Shown here piece after piece: positions 41,725 to 51,614 of a DNA stretch of 64,000 nt. This stretch comes from Marinobacter nitratireducens (GTDB taxonomy: Bacteria; Pseudomonadota; Gammaproteobacteria; Pseudomonadales; Oleiphilaceae): contig NZ_ANIE01000005.1 of NCBI RefSeq assembly GCF_000708045.1, forward strand, positions 248,001-312,000, read 5' to 3'. Below the pieces are notes generated by a model that saw only the letters and a list, made by a program, of their open reading frames with translations, was not told where the DNA came from and ran no database searches. The translations under genes were made by a program, and so were the position numbers. Within the stretch, counting starts at the first letter, position 1. Each line of letters opens with the position of its first letter.

Positions 41725-42780
41725 TCAGTCTATTTTCAGTCCCCGAGCCTGCTGCTCAGCCATGTCCTGAAGGATACGGTGGAAGCTCCGTAGCCTTTCC
41801 GGGCTGATTCTTCCCGCCTTGGCGGCAGCGTCAATTGCACATCCGGGATCCCCCATATGACGGCAGTTGCGGAACTTGCAGTGGCCGATCTCCTCCCGGA
41901 TTTCCCGGAAACCATATTCAATCTCCTGGGGCGTCATGTGCCAGAGACCGAACTCCCGTATGCCCGGCGAATCAATCAGCTCGCCGCCAATTGGGACATG
42001 GAACAGCTTCGCTGTGGTTGTGGTATGAACGCCTTTGCCAGTGGCCTCTGAAACTGCACCGACACGAATCACTTCATCTGGCATCAGGGTCTTGATAATT
42101 GACGATTTGCCAACACCGGATTGCCCCACGAACACGCTCGTTTGCCCCTTCACCAGAGCCTCGACCTCGGGCGATGGTTTGTCACCGGACTCTGCGGCAG
42201 AGGTGCGTACAATCTGGTAGCCCAGGGCCTCATAGCGGGCGAGCAGGGCGTTTATCTGCTCGCGGTTGTCATCGTTTATCAGGTCGGTTTTATTGAGCAG
42301 GATCACCGCCGGAATGTCCGTTATCTCAGACGAAACGAGATAGCGGTCAATCAGGCTATCGTGAGGTTCCGGTTCTGGTGCGATCACCAGAATGATGTGG
42401 TCGATGTTGGCGGCAACTGGTTTCAGGGCGCCAAAGTTATCCGGGCGTTGCAGTAGATTCTGTCGGTCACAGCGAGCGACAATTACCCCGGTTTCATTCT
42501 GCCCGGGGCGCCAGACTACCCGATCACCGGTGACCAGGCTGTCGATGTTGGCGCGGACAAAACAGCGCACGACTTTCCCGGCGTTTTCTCCTTCCAGACC
42601 TTCAACATCAAGCTGCTGGCCGTAGTGAGCAATGACTAACCCTTCCTGCTCCGGCCCGAGCTCGCCCGCTTCGGCCTGGGCCTGAATGGCTTTCTCCTTG
42701 CGGGCTGCGCGGGCGGCCCGTTCTTCCTGGACTTTCCGGATGCGGAATTGCTGCTGCTTGTTGAGTCGACGCTTCGCCAT
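41725..42780 (-). CDS. rsgA: Ribosome small-subunit maturation GTPase RsgA
   Basis: A 351-residue circularly permuted GTPase. The basic N-terminus and OB fold are followed by NKTDL (G4), then GQSGVGKSSII (G1) and DSPGIREFG (G3), in the permuted order of this family. A C-terminal zinc site follows (HCKFRNCRHMGDPGC). It releases assembly factors from the 30S subunit. It is divergent from orn, a pairing kept in many gammaproteobacteria. Confidence 0.95.
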   Translation of the reverse strand: MAKRRLNKQQQFRIRKVQEERAARAARKEKAIQAQAEAGELGPEQEGLVIAHYGQQLDVEGLEGENAGKVVRCFVRANIDSLVTGDRVVWRPGQNETGVIVARCDRQNLLQRPDNFGALKPVAANIDHIILVIAPEPEPHDSLIDRYLVSSEITDIPAVILLNKTDLINDDNREQINALLARYEALGYQIVRTSAAESGDKPSPEVEALVKGQTSVFVGQSGVGKSSIIKTLMPDEVIRVGAVSEATGKGVHTTTTAKLFHVPIGGELIDSPGIREFGLWHMTPQEIEYGFREIREEIGHCKFRNCRHMGDPGCAIDAAAKAGRISPERLRSFHRILQDMAEQQARGLKID

Positions 42781-42888
42781 AAACTGGTCAGATAACCTGA
42801 TGAAAGTTTTACCGTTGGTGTGCCATCATACGCGAAACTCCAATGTTCGGCGCGCTATACCACTCGGCAAGCAACGCCAAACGTTTGA

Positions 42889-42998
42889 GTGGCGCTGGGG
42901 ACCGTTCTTCCGAGAATGTCGGAGGCCATGGATGGCCGGAGTCAAGCGCACATGGATGTGCTCGTAGCGGTTCTCGGAAGAACGGTTCTCAGTGCCAC
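42889..42998 (+). repeat. Structured hairpin element with two GGA-loop hairpins, copy B (orn 5' region)
   Basis: A 28-bp stem (42889-42916 with 42971-42998) includes three G-T positions that would be G-U pairs in RNA of the plus strand but mismatches in the other strand. It encloses a 54-nt core matching copy A at 1639-1692 (minus strand) in 43 of 54 positions. The core holds gccatggatggc and cacatggatgtg, each with a TGGA loop. GGA triplets are at 42930 and 42954, 24 nt apart. The 3' arm ends 29 nt before the orn ATG. Orientation is sense to orn, as copy A is sense to atuF. Confidence 0.85.
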
Positions 42999-43027
42999 CT
43001 CCACCCAAGTTTAGAAGGCAACAAACC

Positions 43028-43570
43028 ATGGCAGAAAACGATCGTCTGGTCTGGATCGACCTCGAAATGACCGGCCTAGATCCGGAAAAAGAGCGGATTA
43101 TCGAGATAGCAACCATCGTCACCGATTCAGAGTTGAATCTCGTAGCGGAAGGCCCGGTGATCGCCGTGCATCAGCCCGACAGTCTGCTGGATGCGATGGA
43201 CGAATGGTGCACCAACACCCACGGTGCCAATGGGCTAACCCAGCGGGTGAAAGAGAGTTCAACCTCAGAGGCAGAAGCGGAGCAGCAGACTCTGGACTTC
43301 CTTGCCAAGTACCTGGAGCCGGGTAAATCACCGCTGTGCGGTAACAGCATCGGTCAGGATCGGCGCTTCCTGGTGAAGTATATGCCGAAGCTGGAGGCCT
43401 TCTTCCACTACCGGAACCTGGATGTGTCCACCATCAAAGAGCTGGCGCGGCGTTGGCGGCCGGATGTTCTGGCAGGTGTCAAGAAGCAGGGCAGTCACCT
43501 GGCATTGGATGATATTCGGGATTCCATCAACGAGTTGCGTCATTACCGGGAGCAGTTTTTCAAGCTGTAA
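43028..43570 (+). CDS. orn: Oligoribonuclease
   Basis: A 180-residue DEDDh exonuclease starting at ATG 43028 ([20 protein letters not shown]), with AGAAGGC upstream. The acidic residues are visible in [20 protein letters not shown] and [11 protein letters not shown]. It degrades 2-5 nt RNAs to mononucleotides, including pGpG, the product of c-di-GMP breakdown by EAL enzymes such as the one at 23103-24380. The 5' region carries hairpin element copy B. Confidence 0.96.
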   Translation: MAENDRLVWIDLEMTGLDPEKERIIEIATIVTDSELNLVAEGPVIAVHQPDSLLDAMDEWCTNTHGANGLTQRVKESSTSEAEAEQQTLDFLAKYLEPGKSPLCGNSIGQDRRFLVKYMPKLEAFFHYRNLDVSTIKELARRWRPDVLAGVKKQGSHLALDDIRDSINELRHYREQFFKL

Positions 43571-43576
43571 GTGCGG

Positions 43577-44659
43577 CTAGTTGATGCCGTGGCGCTTCAA
43601 TGCCCACAGCACGTGTTCGCGGACCATCTCTGACGGATGGTCTGCTCTTTTCTTCAAGGCTTCTATCACAGGGATGGTGGATGGGGCATTGCCAAGGCCG
43701 ACCGCGAGATTTCTTAGCCAGCCTTCGTAGCCTGTCCGGCGTATTGCCGAACCTTCTGTACGTTTCAGAAATTGCTCCTCAGTCCAGAGAAACAGCTCCG
43801 CCAACGAGCTGTTTTCGAGCCTGTGTCTTGGTTGGAAATCTGTTTCCCGGGTGGGTTTGCTGAATTTCTGCCACGGGCAGACCAGTTGGCAGTCGTCGCA
43901 GCCAAACACGCGGTTGCCCATCAAAGGGCGTAGTTCTTCCGGGATAGTGCCCTTCGATTCGATGGTGAGGTAACTGATGCAGCGTCTGGCGTCCAGCAGG
44001 TGGGGGCCGACGAAAGCGTCAGTCGGGCACAGATCCAGGCAGGCTGAGCAGCTGCCGCAGTGGTCTGTGTCGAAAGGGGTGTCGATTGGCAGCGGTGCGC
44101 TGGTGAAGATCTCGCCCAGGAAGAAAAATGAACCGGCCTTTGGGTGGATCAGCATGTTGTTCTTGCCTATCCAGCCGAGTCCTGCTCGCTGAGCAAGAGC
44201 TCGCTCCAGTACAGGCGCGCTGTCCACAAAGGCGCGGTAATCGAAACCACTGACGGCTTCGTCAATTCGACTGGCCAGTGTGGCTAACCGTTTGCGAATC
44301 AGCTTGTGGTAATCGCGGCCGAGCGCGTAGCGGGTAACGTAGGCTGTTTCCCGGTTAGTGAGTGCTTGTTTCGGGCTGTCTGGAGCGGGCAGGTAATCCA
44401 TGCGTACCGAGATGACACGAGCGGTTCCGGGTACCAGTGAGGTCGGGGTGTAGCGTTTGTCGCCGTGGTGACCCATGTACTCCATATCACCGTGATAACC
44501 TTTGCTCAGCCAGTCCTGGAGACGCCGGGCATGCACGCCAGTATCAGGCAGAGTGATTCCGATATCCGAAAATCCCAGTTCCCTGGCCCAGGTACGGATT
44601 TCGGCGGTCAGTTTTTCCAGCCGTTGGTCTGGGAGCGTTGTATTGGAGGGTGCTGTCAT
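43577..44659 (-). CDS. queG: Epoxyqueuosine reductase QueG
   Basis: About 360 residues from ATG 44659 (MTAPSN). The frame extends 11 residues further. A cobalamin-binding N-terminal part is followed by two [4Fe-4S] motifs: CGSCSACLDLCPTDAF and the later CDDCQLVCPW. A short HEAT-like C-terminus ends in EHVLWALKRHGIN. It reduces epoxyqueuosine to queuosine in tRNA. It is convergent with orn, 6 nt apart. Confidence 0.94.
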   Translation of the reverse strand: MTAPSNTTLPDQRLEKLTAEIRTWARELGFSDIGITLPDTGVHARRLQDWLSKGYHGDMEYMGHHGDKRYTPTSLVPGTARVISVRMDYLPAPDSPKQALTNRETAYVTRYALGRDYHKLIRKRLATLASRIDEAVSGFDYRAFVDSAPVLERALAQRAGLGWIGKNNMLIHPKAGSFFFLGEIFTSAPLPIDTPFDTDHCGSCSACLDLCPTDAFVGPHLLDARRCISYLTIESKGTIPEELRPLMGNRVFGCDDCQLVCPWQKFSKPTRETDFQPRHRLENSSLAELFLWTEEQFLKRTEGSAIRRTGYEGWLRNLAVGLGNAPSTIPVIEALKKRADHPSEMVREHVLWALKRHGIN

Positions 44660-44807
44660 CTGGCCTAATGAACGTGGCTGCTGGGGTGGCATCCACCCTG
44701 CTATTAATTAATCTGATTAAGTTATGACCTTTTTGCCTGTTTTGCTATGCTTTACAGGTATCTGGCCATTTTTCTTAAACCGGTTTCTGTAACGGGAGCA
44801 CAGGCGC

Positions 44808-46337
44808 ATGGCGTCGTCCGCTGTGAGCAGTTTACCAGACGCGTTGTTTTCCGCCGATGCCGTGCGCGCAATTGATCGATATGTCATTGATCAGCAAGGT
44901 GTTGACGGTTTTGAACTGATGCAGGCCGCGGCCCGGGCGGCGTTCCGCAGGCTCGTGCAGACGTGGCCGGAGTGTGGGCCCATGCTGGTTCTCTGTGGTG
45001 CCGGGAACAATGGTGGTGACGGTTATCTGGTGGCAGCCAATGCCCGGCGACATGGGCTTGATGTGCGCTGTATTGCCGTGGCAGCGGTGGAGAAGTTGTC
45101 CGGTGATGCTCGCAAAGCCTGGCAGAGGGCCGTGGACGATGGTGTGGCTGTGTCAGCCCTGGGCGAGCTTGATGAGGCGGTGCTGGATGAATTGTTTCTC
45201 GACGCCGGTGTTATCGTCGATGCAATGCTGGGAACTGGGGTCGCAGGCGCGCCGAGAGAACCGTTTGCCGGTCTCATCGTACGCTGCAATCGTTCGTCAG
45301 CACGGGTTTTGGCCGTTGATCTGCCGTCAGGGTTGAACGCGACAACCGGAGCAGCCGAGGGCGACGTTGTTAACGCCGATATGACGGTCACATTCATCGG
45401 CCTCAAGATTGGTCTTTTTACCGGGCAGGGGCCAGCAGTCACCGGTTCGGTAGAATTTGACAGCCTTGGTGTGGAAGACGGAGCAGCCCAAAGCGGCGAA
45501 CAGTCTGCAGGAATTCGTCGGGATTGGTCATCAACCATGACATGGCTGCCCGCAAGGCCAGCGAATGCGCACAAAGGGCGTTTCGGCCATGTGTTGGTGA
45601 TCGCCGGTGACCGGGGGTTTGGCGGTGCCGGATTGATGGCCGCAGAGGCGGCCGGTCGTTCGGGGGCGGGTCTTGTGTCGCTTGCGACGAGACCAGAGCA
45701 TGTATCAGCAGCTCTGGCGCGGTGTCCCTCTGTCATGGTTCATGGCGTGATCCATGGCTCGGAACTGCCGCTTCTGCTGGAGAGTACTGATGTCGTAGTT
45801 TGTGGCCCGGGTATCGGGAGAGGCGCCTGGGGGCAACAGATGCTGGAGCAGGTTATCGCCAGCGGCAAGCTTCGGGTTCTGGATGCTGACGCACTGAACT
45901 TGATGTCGTCCCGGGTGCCGGTTCGCGCAGATGAGCATATCCTGACACCTCACCCGGGAGAGGCAGCGAGGTTGTTAGGGTGTCTGGTGCCGGAGGTGGA
46001 GGCGGACAGAGTAGCGGCAGCTAAAAAGCTGCAGTCGCTCTACGGTGGAACGGTGCTCCTGAAGGGAGCGGGAACCGTGGTTGCCTCGGGAGCCGACGCC
46101 GTGGATATTGTCAGTGGCAGCAATCCTGGCATGGCGACGGGGGGCATGGGAGATGTCCTGGCTGGTATGATCGGTGCGCTGTTCGCGCAAACCGGGGAAC
46201 CCACCCGAGCTGCCGTCATTGGTGCTTGTGCGCACATTGAGGCAGCCTGTCGTGCTTCCGGGGAAAAGGGATACATGGGATTGCTGCCGACCGATGTGAT
46301 TGATGCGCTTCCTTCGGTCTTTAAGGAGTCTGAATAA
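44808..46337 (+). CDS. nnr: Bifunctional NAD(P)H-hydrate epimerase/dehydratase
   Basis: A 509-residue two-domain protein. The N-terminal YjeF epimerase domain (about 1-225) has CGAGNNGGDGYLVAANARRH. The C-terminal ADP-dependent dehydratase domain (about 240-505) has LTPHPGEAARLLG and GGMGDVLAGMIGALFAQTG. It repairs damaged NAD(P)H hydrates. It overlaps tsaE by one nucleotide and heads the amiC-mutL-miaA-hfq run. Confidence 0.94.
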   Translation: MASSAVSSLPDALFSADAVRAIDRYVIDQQGVDGFELMQAAARAAFRRLVQTWPECGPMLVLCGAGNNGGDGYLVAANARRHGLDVRCIAVAAVEKLSGDARKAWQRAVDDGVAVSALGELDEAVLDELFLDAGVIVDAMLGTGVAGAPREPFAGLIVRCNRSSARVLAVDLPSGLNATTGAAEGDVVNADMTVTFIGLKIGLFTGQGPAVTGSVEFDSLGVEDGAAQSGEQSAGIRRDWSSTMTWLPARPANAHKGRFGHVLVIAGDRGFGGAGLMAAEAAGRSGAGLVSLATRPEHVSAALARCPSVMVHGVIHGSELPLLLESTDVVVCGPGIGRGAWGQQMLEQVIASGKLRVLDADALNLMSSRVPVRADEHILTPHPGEAARLLGCLVPEVEADRVAAAKKLQSLYGGTVLLKGAGTVVASGADAVDIVSGSNPGMATGGMGDVLAGMIGALFAQTGEPTRAAVIGACAHIEAACRASGEKGYMGLLPTDVIDALPSVFKESE

Positions 46338-46834
46338 TGACGATTTTCGGGAATGAGCGCCGGCTCTACCTCGAAGGCGAAGGTGAGACCGAGAAGCTCG
46401 GCCGCGAACTGGCACAGCTGATCAGCAAATCCGGCCATGGTCTGATTATTTACCTGGATGGTGATCTGGGTATGGGTAAAACCACGTTAAGCCGTGGGAT
46501 CATGCGTGGTCTGGGGCATGAAGGTGCGGTCAAAAGCCCGACTTACACGCTTGTTGAACCATACGAGGACCTGCAGCCGCCGGCCTACCATTTCGATCTT
46601 TATCGTCTGGGAGACCCGGAGGAGCTGGAATACATGGGTATTCGTGATTATTTCTCTGGTGAAAGCCTGTGCCTGATTGAGTGGCCGGAACGGGGGCACG
46701 GACTATTGCCTGAGCCGGATCTGGAGATTCACCTTGATCGTGAAGGGCAGGGGCGGTCTGCTGTTTTGCGTGTCCATTCCGAGCGCGGTGTGGCAATGCT
46801 CAATGAACTCGAACTGTTCGGGCCGGAAAAATAG
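46337..46834 (+). CDS. tsaE: tRNA t6A biosynthesis ATPase TsaE
   Basis: A 165-residue P-loop protein with GDLGMGKTTLSRGIMRGLGH and SPTYTLVEPY. It supports TsaB-TsaD in making N6-threonylcarbamoyladenosine at position 37 of ANN-decoding tRNAs. Its ATG shares a base with the stop of nnr. Length and motifs match the family. Confidence 0.94.
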   Translation: MTIFGNERRLYLEGEGETEKLGRELAQLISKSGHGLIIYLDGDLGMGKTTLSRGIMRGLGHEGAVKSPTYTLVEPYEDLQPPAYHFDLYRLGDPEELEYMGIRDYFSGESLCLIEWPERGHGLLPEPDLEIHLDREGQGRSAVLRVHSERGVAMLNELELFGPEK

Positions 46835-46867
46835 AGGTCCGGGAAAACGATAAGACGGAAGTTCCGT

Positions 46868-48220
46868 ATGACTACACAGAATTTTAGCATCAGGGCTGTT
46901 ACGGTTCTCATCGCGTCCTTGTTGCTGCTGGTTTCGGTGGCGGTTGAGGCGGGTAGCCGGGTTGAGGGTGCCCGAGTCTGGCCCGCACCGGATCACACAA
47001 GGCTCGTCCTCGATGTCGCCAATCGGGTCGATCACAACATTTTTTCACTGAGCGGTCCCGCTCGGTTGGTGATTGATCTCAAGAATACGGATCTGAAAAC
47101 GGACTTTGGCAATCTGGATCTTTCCGGTAGCCCGATCCGGCGCATCAGAAGCGCGCCCCGAAATGGCACGGATCTTCGTGTTGTTCTTGACCTGAAAACG
47201 GATATCAAGCCCCGAAGTTTTCAGCTTGATCCTAACGGGCAATATGGCCACCGGTTGGTGGTGGATCTGGTGGACGAAAGTGGTCGCCGAGTCGACAAGC
47301 CTGCCAAACCCACGGTCACCCAGGAGGCCGCCGGAAAACGGGACATTGTGGTGGTTGTCGACGCTGGACACGGTGGTGAAGACCCGGGAGCGACAGGTCC
47401 GAGGGGGACCCGTGAGAAAGACGTCGTCCTGAAAATGGCGAAAAATCTTGCCAGCCTGATCAACAAACAGCCGGGATATACCGCCAAGCTGACCCGTACC
47501 GGCGATTACTACATCGGACTACGCAACCGGACGCTGTTGGCCCGAAAGCATAATGCGGATCTGTTCGTGTCTGTGCATGCCGACGCCTTCCGGACGCCGC
47601 AACCAAAGGGTGCCTCCGTCTTCGCACTTTCCCAGCGTGGAGCCACCAGTGAGACTGCCCGTTGGCTGGCGCAGTCTGAGAACCGGTCGGATCTGACCGG
47701 TGGTGTTTCACTTGATGGGCGGGACGACACGCTGGCGGGCGTACTGCTTGATCTGTCCATGACCGCGAGCATTAATGCGAGTCTCGGTGTGGGCAGTTCC
47801 GTGCTGGGAAATCTGGGTAAGGTTGCCAAGCTGCACAAGTCCGGTGTTGAACAGGCGGCTTTTGTGGTGCTGAAATCGCCGGATATCCCGTCAATTCTGG
47901 TAGAAGCCGGTTTTATCTCCAACCCGCAGGAAGAAAAGAACCTGTCAACTCAGTGGTACCGCAACAAGCTGTCAAAAGCGATCTTCAGTGGTATCGAAGA
48001 GTACTTCCAGAAGACGCCTCCCCCGGGAACATTGCTGGCCTGGAAGAAACAGCAGCGTCGTGGCAGTTCGTCGGTCAGCCAATACCGTATCCAGCATGGA
48101 GATACGTTGTCGGCGGTGGCGCGGGAGAACGAAACAACGGTCAGCGAGTTAATGCGGTTTAACGGCTTGAGGGATGACCGTGTTATGGTAGGGCAAACCA
48201 TTCGTATTCCCGCATCCTGA
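46868..48220 (+). CDS. amiC: N-acetylmuramoyl-L-alanine amidase with AMIN and LysM domains (AmiB/AmiC type)
   Basis: A 450-residue exported amidase. After an N-terminal signal (hydrophobic stretch about 9-27), an AMIN domain covers about 30-130. The zinc amidase domain (about 155-385) has [23 protein letters not shown] and [12 protein letters not shown]-terminal LysM domain closes the protein ([20 protein letters not shown]). It splits septal peptidoglycan during cell separation. The LysM end fits the AmiB type of E. coli and the enzyme next to mutL in Pseudomonas, so amiB is an equally good name. Confidence 0.93.
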   Translation: MTTQNFSIRAVTVLIASLLLLVSVAVEAGSRVEGARVWPAPDHTRLVLDVANRVDHNIFSLSGPARLVIDLKNTDLKTDFGNLDLSGSPIRRIRSAPRNGTDLRVVLDLKTDIKPRSFQLDPNGQYGHRLVVDLVDESGRRVDKPAKPTVTQEAAGKRDIVVVVDAGHGGEDPGATGPRGTREKDVVLKMAKNLASLINKQPGYTAKLTRTGDYYIGLRNRTLLARKHNADLFVSVHADAFRTPQPKGASVFALSQRGATSETARWLAQSENRSDLTGGVSLDGRDDTLAGVLLDLSMTASINASLGVGSSVLGNLGKVAKLHKSGVEQAAFVVLKSPDIPSILVEAGFISNPQEEKNLSTQWYRNKLSKAIFSGIEEYFQKTPPPGTLLAWKKQQRRGSSSVSQYRIQHGDTLSAVARENETTVSELMRFNGLRDDRVMVGQTIRIPAS

Positions 48221-48240
48221 TCAAGAGGTTTTTCCGTAAC

Positions 48241-50163
48241 ATGCCCCACATCCAATTGCTCTCGCCGCGGCTCGCGAACCAGATTGCCGCGGGTGAGGTG
48301 GTTGAGCGTCCCGCATCGGTCGTCAAGGAACTGGTTGAAAACGCCCTCGACGCCGGAGCTAACCGGGTTGATGTGGACGTGGAACAGGGCGGCGTCAAAC
48401 TGATCCGGGTTCGGGACGATGGCTGTGGTATCAATGAGAATGACCTGCCGCTGGCCCTCAGTCGACACGCCACCAGTAAGATCTCCAGTCTTGATGACCT
48501 TGAAGCCGTTGCCTCGCTCGGGTTTCGGGGGGAGGCGCTGGCCAGTATCAGCTCTGTATCGCGGCTGTCCCTGACCTCCCGGACGATTGAGCAGGAGGCG
48601 GCTTCCCGGGTTGAGGTTGAGGGGCGTGATATGGATGCCCGGATTTCACCGGCGGCCCATCCGGTGGGTACCACCGTGGAAGTCCGGGACCTGTTCTTCA
48701 ATACCCCGGCTCGGCGCAAGTTCCTCCGAACCGAGAAAACCGAGTTCAATCACGTCGAGGAATGTGTCCGACGTCAGGCCCTGAGCCGGTTCGATGCGGG
48801 CTTTACCCTGCGGCATAACCAGCGCACGGTGCAGAGTCTGCGGCCTGCCGAAACCCCGCTGGATAAAGAGCGCAGAATTGGTTCTTTGTGCGGCCAACAG
48901 TTTATCGACAACGCTGTGGTGATTGATGCCGAGGCGACCGGGCTTCGGCTGTGGGGGTGGGTAGCTTTGCCTACGTTCTCCCGCAGTCAGGCGGATCTCC
49001 AGTATTTCTTCGTGAATGGTCGGGTGATTCGCGACCGCCTGGTGGCCCACGCCGTGCGTCAGGCCTATCGGGATGTGCTCTATAACAACCGCCACCCCGC
49101 CTTTGTGCTCTATCTTGAGGTGGACCCGGCCACGGTGGATGTGAATGTCCATCCGACCAAGCATGAAGTGCGTTTCCGGGACGGACGGCTGGTTCATGAC
49201 TTTATATTCCGTACCTTGCACAAGGCGCTGGCCGACGTGCGACCGGATGATCATCTTCGGGGCGCAGTGGCGCAATCATTTGGTCGGGAAGCCGCGACAC
49301 CGGGTGCTGTCGGGACCGGTCAGGGAGCACCGGAGTCAGCCGGGGCATGGGCTTCGCCACAGTCCGGGCAGATCAATCACCAGGCAGTACCTTCCGGGGT
49401 CGTCTACGGCGAACAGTCCGGGGCGAGTGCGCCGCAGCAGGAGTGGCGTGCAAGCGATCAGATGGCGTTTTACCAGTCGCTGAACTCGGGCGGCGGTGTC
49501 GATCATGGGCAGCCACAGCAACCGACACCTGCTCCGATCACCACGCCGGAACTGACGCCCCCTGTCAATGGTGATGAGGAGCCGCCGCTGGGCTACGCGA
49601 TTGCCCAGCTACACGGCATCTACATTCTCGCGCAGGGCAAGGCGGGCCTGATTGTCGTCGATATGCACGCGGCCCATGAGCGCATCACCTATGAGCGTAT
49701 GAAGCGGGCGCTGGCTGAACAGGACCTGAAGAGTCAGCCTTTGCTGGTGCCGCTGTCTCTGGCCGTCAGTCAGAAAGAGGCGTCGCTGACCGAAAGTCAT
49801 GCGGATGAATTGCAGAAACTTGGCCTCCAGATCGAGCGGATAGGTCCGGAAACCCTGGCTGTCAGGCAGGTTCCGGCGCTGCTGCGAGGCGCTGACAGCG
49901 AGCAGCTGGTGCGGGATGTACTGGCAGATCTGATCGAGCACGGTCAGAGTGACCGGGTCGAAGCGGTTACCCACGAGTTGCTGGGAACCATGGCCTGTCA
50001 TGGCTCGGTTCGTGCCAATCGGCAGCTGACGATTCCGGAAATGAACTCCCTGTTGCGGGATATGGAAGCCACTGAGCGCAGTGGGCAGTGTAATCACGGA
50101 CGCCCGACCTGGACCCTGGTCACCCTGTCCGAGCTCGATAAGCTGTTCCTGCGAGGGCGGTGA
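48241..50163 (+). CDS. mutL: DNA mismatch repair protein MutL
   Basis: A 640-residue GHKL ATPase. The ATP site has [19 protein letters not shown] and [20 protein letters not shown], then [10 protein letters not shown]. The C-terminal domain holds [12 protein letters not shown] from Asp474, which fits the endonuclease motif DxHA(X)2E(X)4E. This suggests a nicking MutL, as in bacteria that lack MutH. It follows amiC and is followed by miaA. Confidence 0.96.
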   Translation: MPHIQLLSPRLANQIAAGEVVERPASVVKELVENALDAGANRVDVDVEQGGVKLIRVRDDGCGINENDLPLALSRHATSKISSLDDLEAVASLGFRGEALASISSVSRLSLTSRTIEQEAASRVEVEGRDMDARISPAAHPVGTTVEVRDLFFNTPARRKFLRTEKTEFNHVEECVRRQALSRFDAGFTLRHNQRTVQSLRPAETPLDKERRIGSLCGQQFIDNAVVIDAEATGLRLWGWVALPTFSRSQADLQYFFVNGRVIRDRLVAHAVRQAYRDVLYNNRHPAFVLYLEVDPATVDVNVHPTKHEVRFRDGRLVHDFIFRTLHKALADVRPDDHLRGAVAQSFGREAATPGAVGTGQGAPESAGAWASPQSGQINHQAVPSGVVYGEQSGASAPQQEWRASDQMAFYQSLNSGGGVDHGQPQQPTPAPITTPELTPPVNGDEEPPLGYAIAQLHGIYILAQGKAGLIVVDMHAAHERITYERMKRALAEQDLKSQPLLVPLSLAVSQKEASLTESHADELQKLGLQIERIGPETLAVRQVPALLRGADSEQLVRDVLADLIEHGQSDRVEAVTHELLGTMACHGSVRANRQLTIPEMNSLLRDMEATERSGQCNHGRPTWTLVTLSELDKLFLRGR

Positions 50164-50169
50164 TCGACA

Positions 50170-51213
50170 ATGACTGAGCAGTCGCAGCACCCGGGGGAGC
50201 GCCCGCCAGCGATCTTCCTGATGGGGCCCACGGCGTCCGGAAAGACCGATCTGGCTATCGAATTGTGTGAACGTCTGCCCTGCGACATTATCAGTGTCGA
50301 TTCGGCGATGATCTATCGGGGAATGGACATCGGGACAGCCAAACCCTCAGCCGGGGAGTTGGCGAAAGCGCCTCATCGCCTGATTGATATCTGTGACCCG
50401 TCAGACACCTATTCAGCAGCGGATTTCCGACGTGACGCGCTGGCTGAGATGGCAAAGATCAGTGCAGCCGGGCGGATTCCCCTTCTGGTGGGCGGCACCA
50501 TGATGTATTTCAAAGCGCTGCTGCATGGGATGTCCGGATTGCCGTCGGCAGATTCCGCACTGCGGGCGCAACTGGAGAATGAGGCGCGGGACCGGGGTTG
50601 GCCGGCACTGCATCGTGAGCTTGAAGACAAGGACCCGGTGGCCGCCCGCCTGATTCATCCTAATAACCGGCAGCGACTGATGCGCGCTCTGGAAGTGATT
50701 CGCCTGACTGGAAAACCGATATCGTCGTTTTGGGCGTCGGACGCGTCGACGCAGACCAGCGCCAGGGAGGATGGAGTCGAGGATTACACCTATTTCACCC
50801 AATGGCAGGCAGACGAAACTGATTCGCTTCCGTATACTGTAATGCAGCTTGCCATGGCACCATCCGAACGGCGAGTGCTTCACGAAAGAATTGAGCTGCG
50901 CTTCCTGAAGATGCTGGATGCCGGGTTTCTTGATGAAGTGCGTGCTTTGATGGTCAGGGGAGACTTACACCCTGATCTACCCTCCATGCGTTGTGTCGGT
51001 TATCGCCAGGCCTGGGGTTACCTCGCCGGCGAGTATGACTATGACACATTTGTAAGCAAGGGCGTTGCTGCCACGCGCCAGCTGGCCAAACGGCAGTTAA
51101 CCTGGTTGCGGAAATGGTCCGATGTTGAATGGCTGGGCAGTGATGCCAATATTATCACTAAGGTAGCCTTGAAAAAAATCGAACAACGCACCACATTTAA
51201 AGCTGGATTTTGA
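50170..51213 (+). CDS. miaA: tRNA dimethylallyltransferase MiaA
   Basis: A 347-residue P-loop enzyme with [19 protein letters not shown] near the start, [17 protein letters not shown] and [13 protein letters not shown]. It adds the dimethylallyl group to A37 of UNN-reading tRNAs. The C-terminus ends in a basic [15 protein letters not shown] stretch. It starts 6 nt after mutL and precedes hfq by 33 nt. Confidence 0.95.
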   Translation: MTEQSQHPGERPPAIFLMGPTASGKTDLAIELCERLPCDIISVDSAMIYRGMDIGTAKPSAGELAKAPHRLIDICDPSDTYSAADFRRDALAEMAKISAAGRIPLLVGGTMMYFKALLHGMSGLPSADSALRAQLENEARDRGWPALHRELEDKDPVAARLIHPNNRQRLMRALEVIRLTGKPISSFWASDASTQTSAREDGVEDYTYFTQWQADETDSLPYTVMQLAMAPSERRVLHERIELRFLKMLDAGFLDEVRALMVRGDLHPDLPSMRCVGYRQAWGYLAGEYDYDTFVSKGVAATRQLAKRQLTWLRKWSDVEWLGSDANIITKVALKKIEQRTTFKAGF

Positions 51214-51246
51214 CGATCTGCATCTACTAAAAACAGGAGAAAACAC

Positions 51247-51498
51247 ATGTCAAAAGGGCACTCATTACAAGACCCTTACCTCAACGCCTTGCGCAAGGAA
51301 CGCATCCCGGTTTCGATCTTTCTGGTCAATGGCATCAAGCTGCAGGGCCAGATAGAGTCTTTTGACCAGTTTGTGATTTTGCTGAAAAACACTGTCAGCC
51401 AAATGGTCTACAAGCACGCAATTTCAACTGTGGTTCCTGCGCGTAATGTGCGCGTCCCGCAGCAAAACCCGGCAGGTGAAGGTGAGTCGGAAGACTGA
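51247..51498 (+). CDS. hfq: RNA chaperone Hfq
   Basis: An 83-residue Sm-like protein with strong AGGAG before the ATG. It contains [20 protein letters not shown] and [13 protein letters not shown], the two Sm signatures, with a short acidic tail. It binds sRNAs and A-rich RNA as a hexamer. A large hairpin at 51521 follows. Confidence 0.97.
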   Translation: MSKGHSLQDPYLNALRKERIPVSIFLVNGIKLQGQIESFDQFVILLKNTVSQMVYKHAISTVVPARNVRVPQQNPAGEGESED

Positions 51499-51520
51499 TC
51501 TCCCCGGCATTGATGGTTTG

Positions 51521-51572
51521 ACACCCGCGTTTCCGAAGAGCCTCAGGGTTCCGAGGGGCGCGGGTGTTTGCT
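51521..51572 (+). terminator. Terminator-like hairpin between hfq and hflX
   Basis: A 9-bp stem (acacccgcg with cgcgggtgt) encloses a 29-nt loop that has its own CCTC/GAGG pairing. A short T stretch follows. The upstream GTG frame of hflX at 51564 lies in its 3' arm, which argues that translation of hflX starts further down, at 51615. Confidence 0.65.
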
Positions 51573-51614
51573 TTAGGGGAACTCAATCCAGATTACTATC
51601 GGAGTTTATTCCAC

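Noticed and set aside
42686..42967. Open frame of 93 residues across the rsgA-orn gap
   Set aside because: It overlaps the rsgA start antisense and runs through the hairpin element. It has no ribosome site, and its last residues only translate the conserved core.
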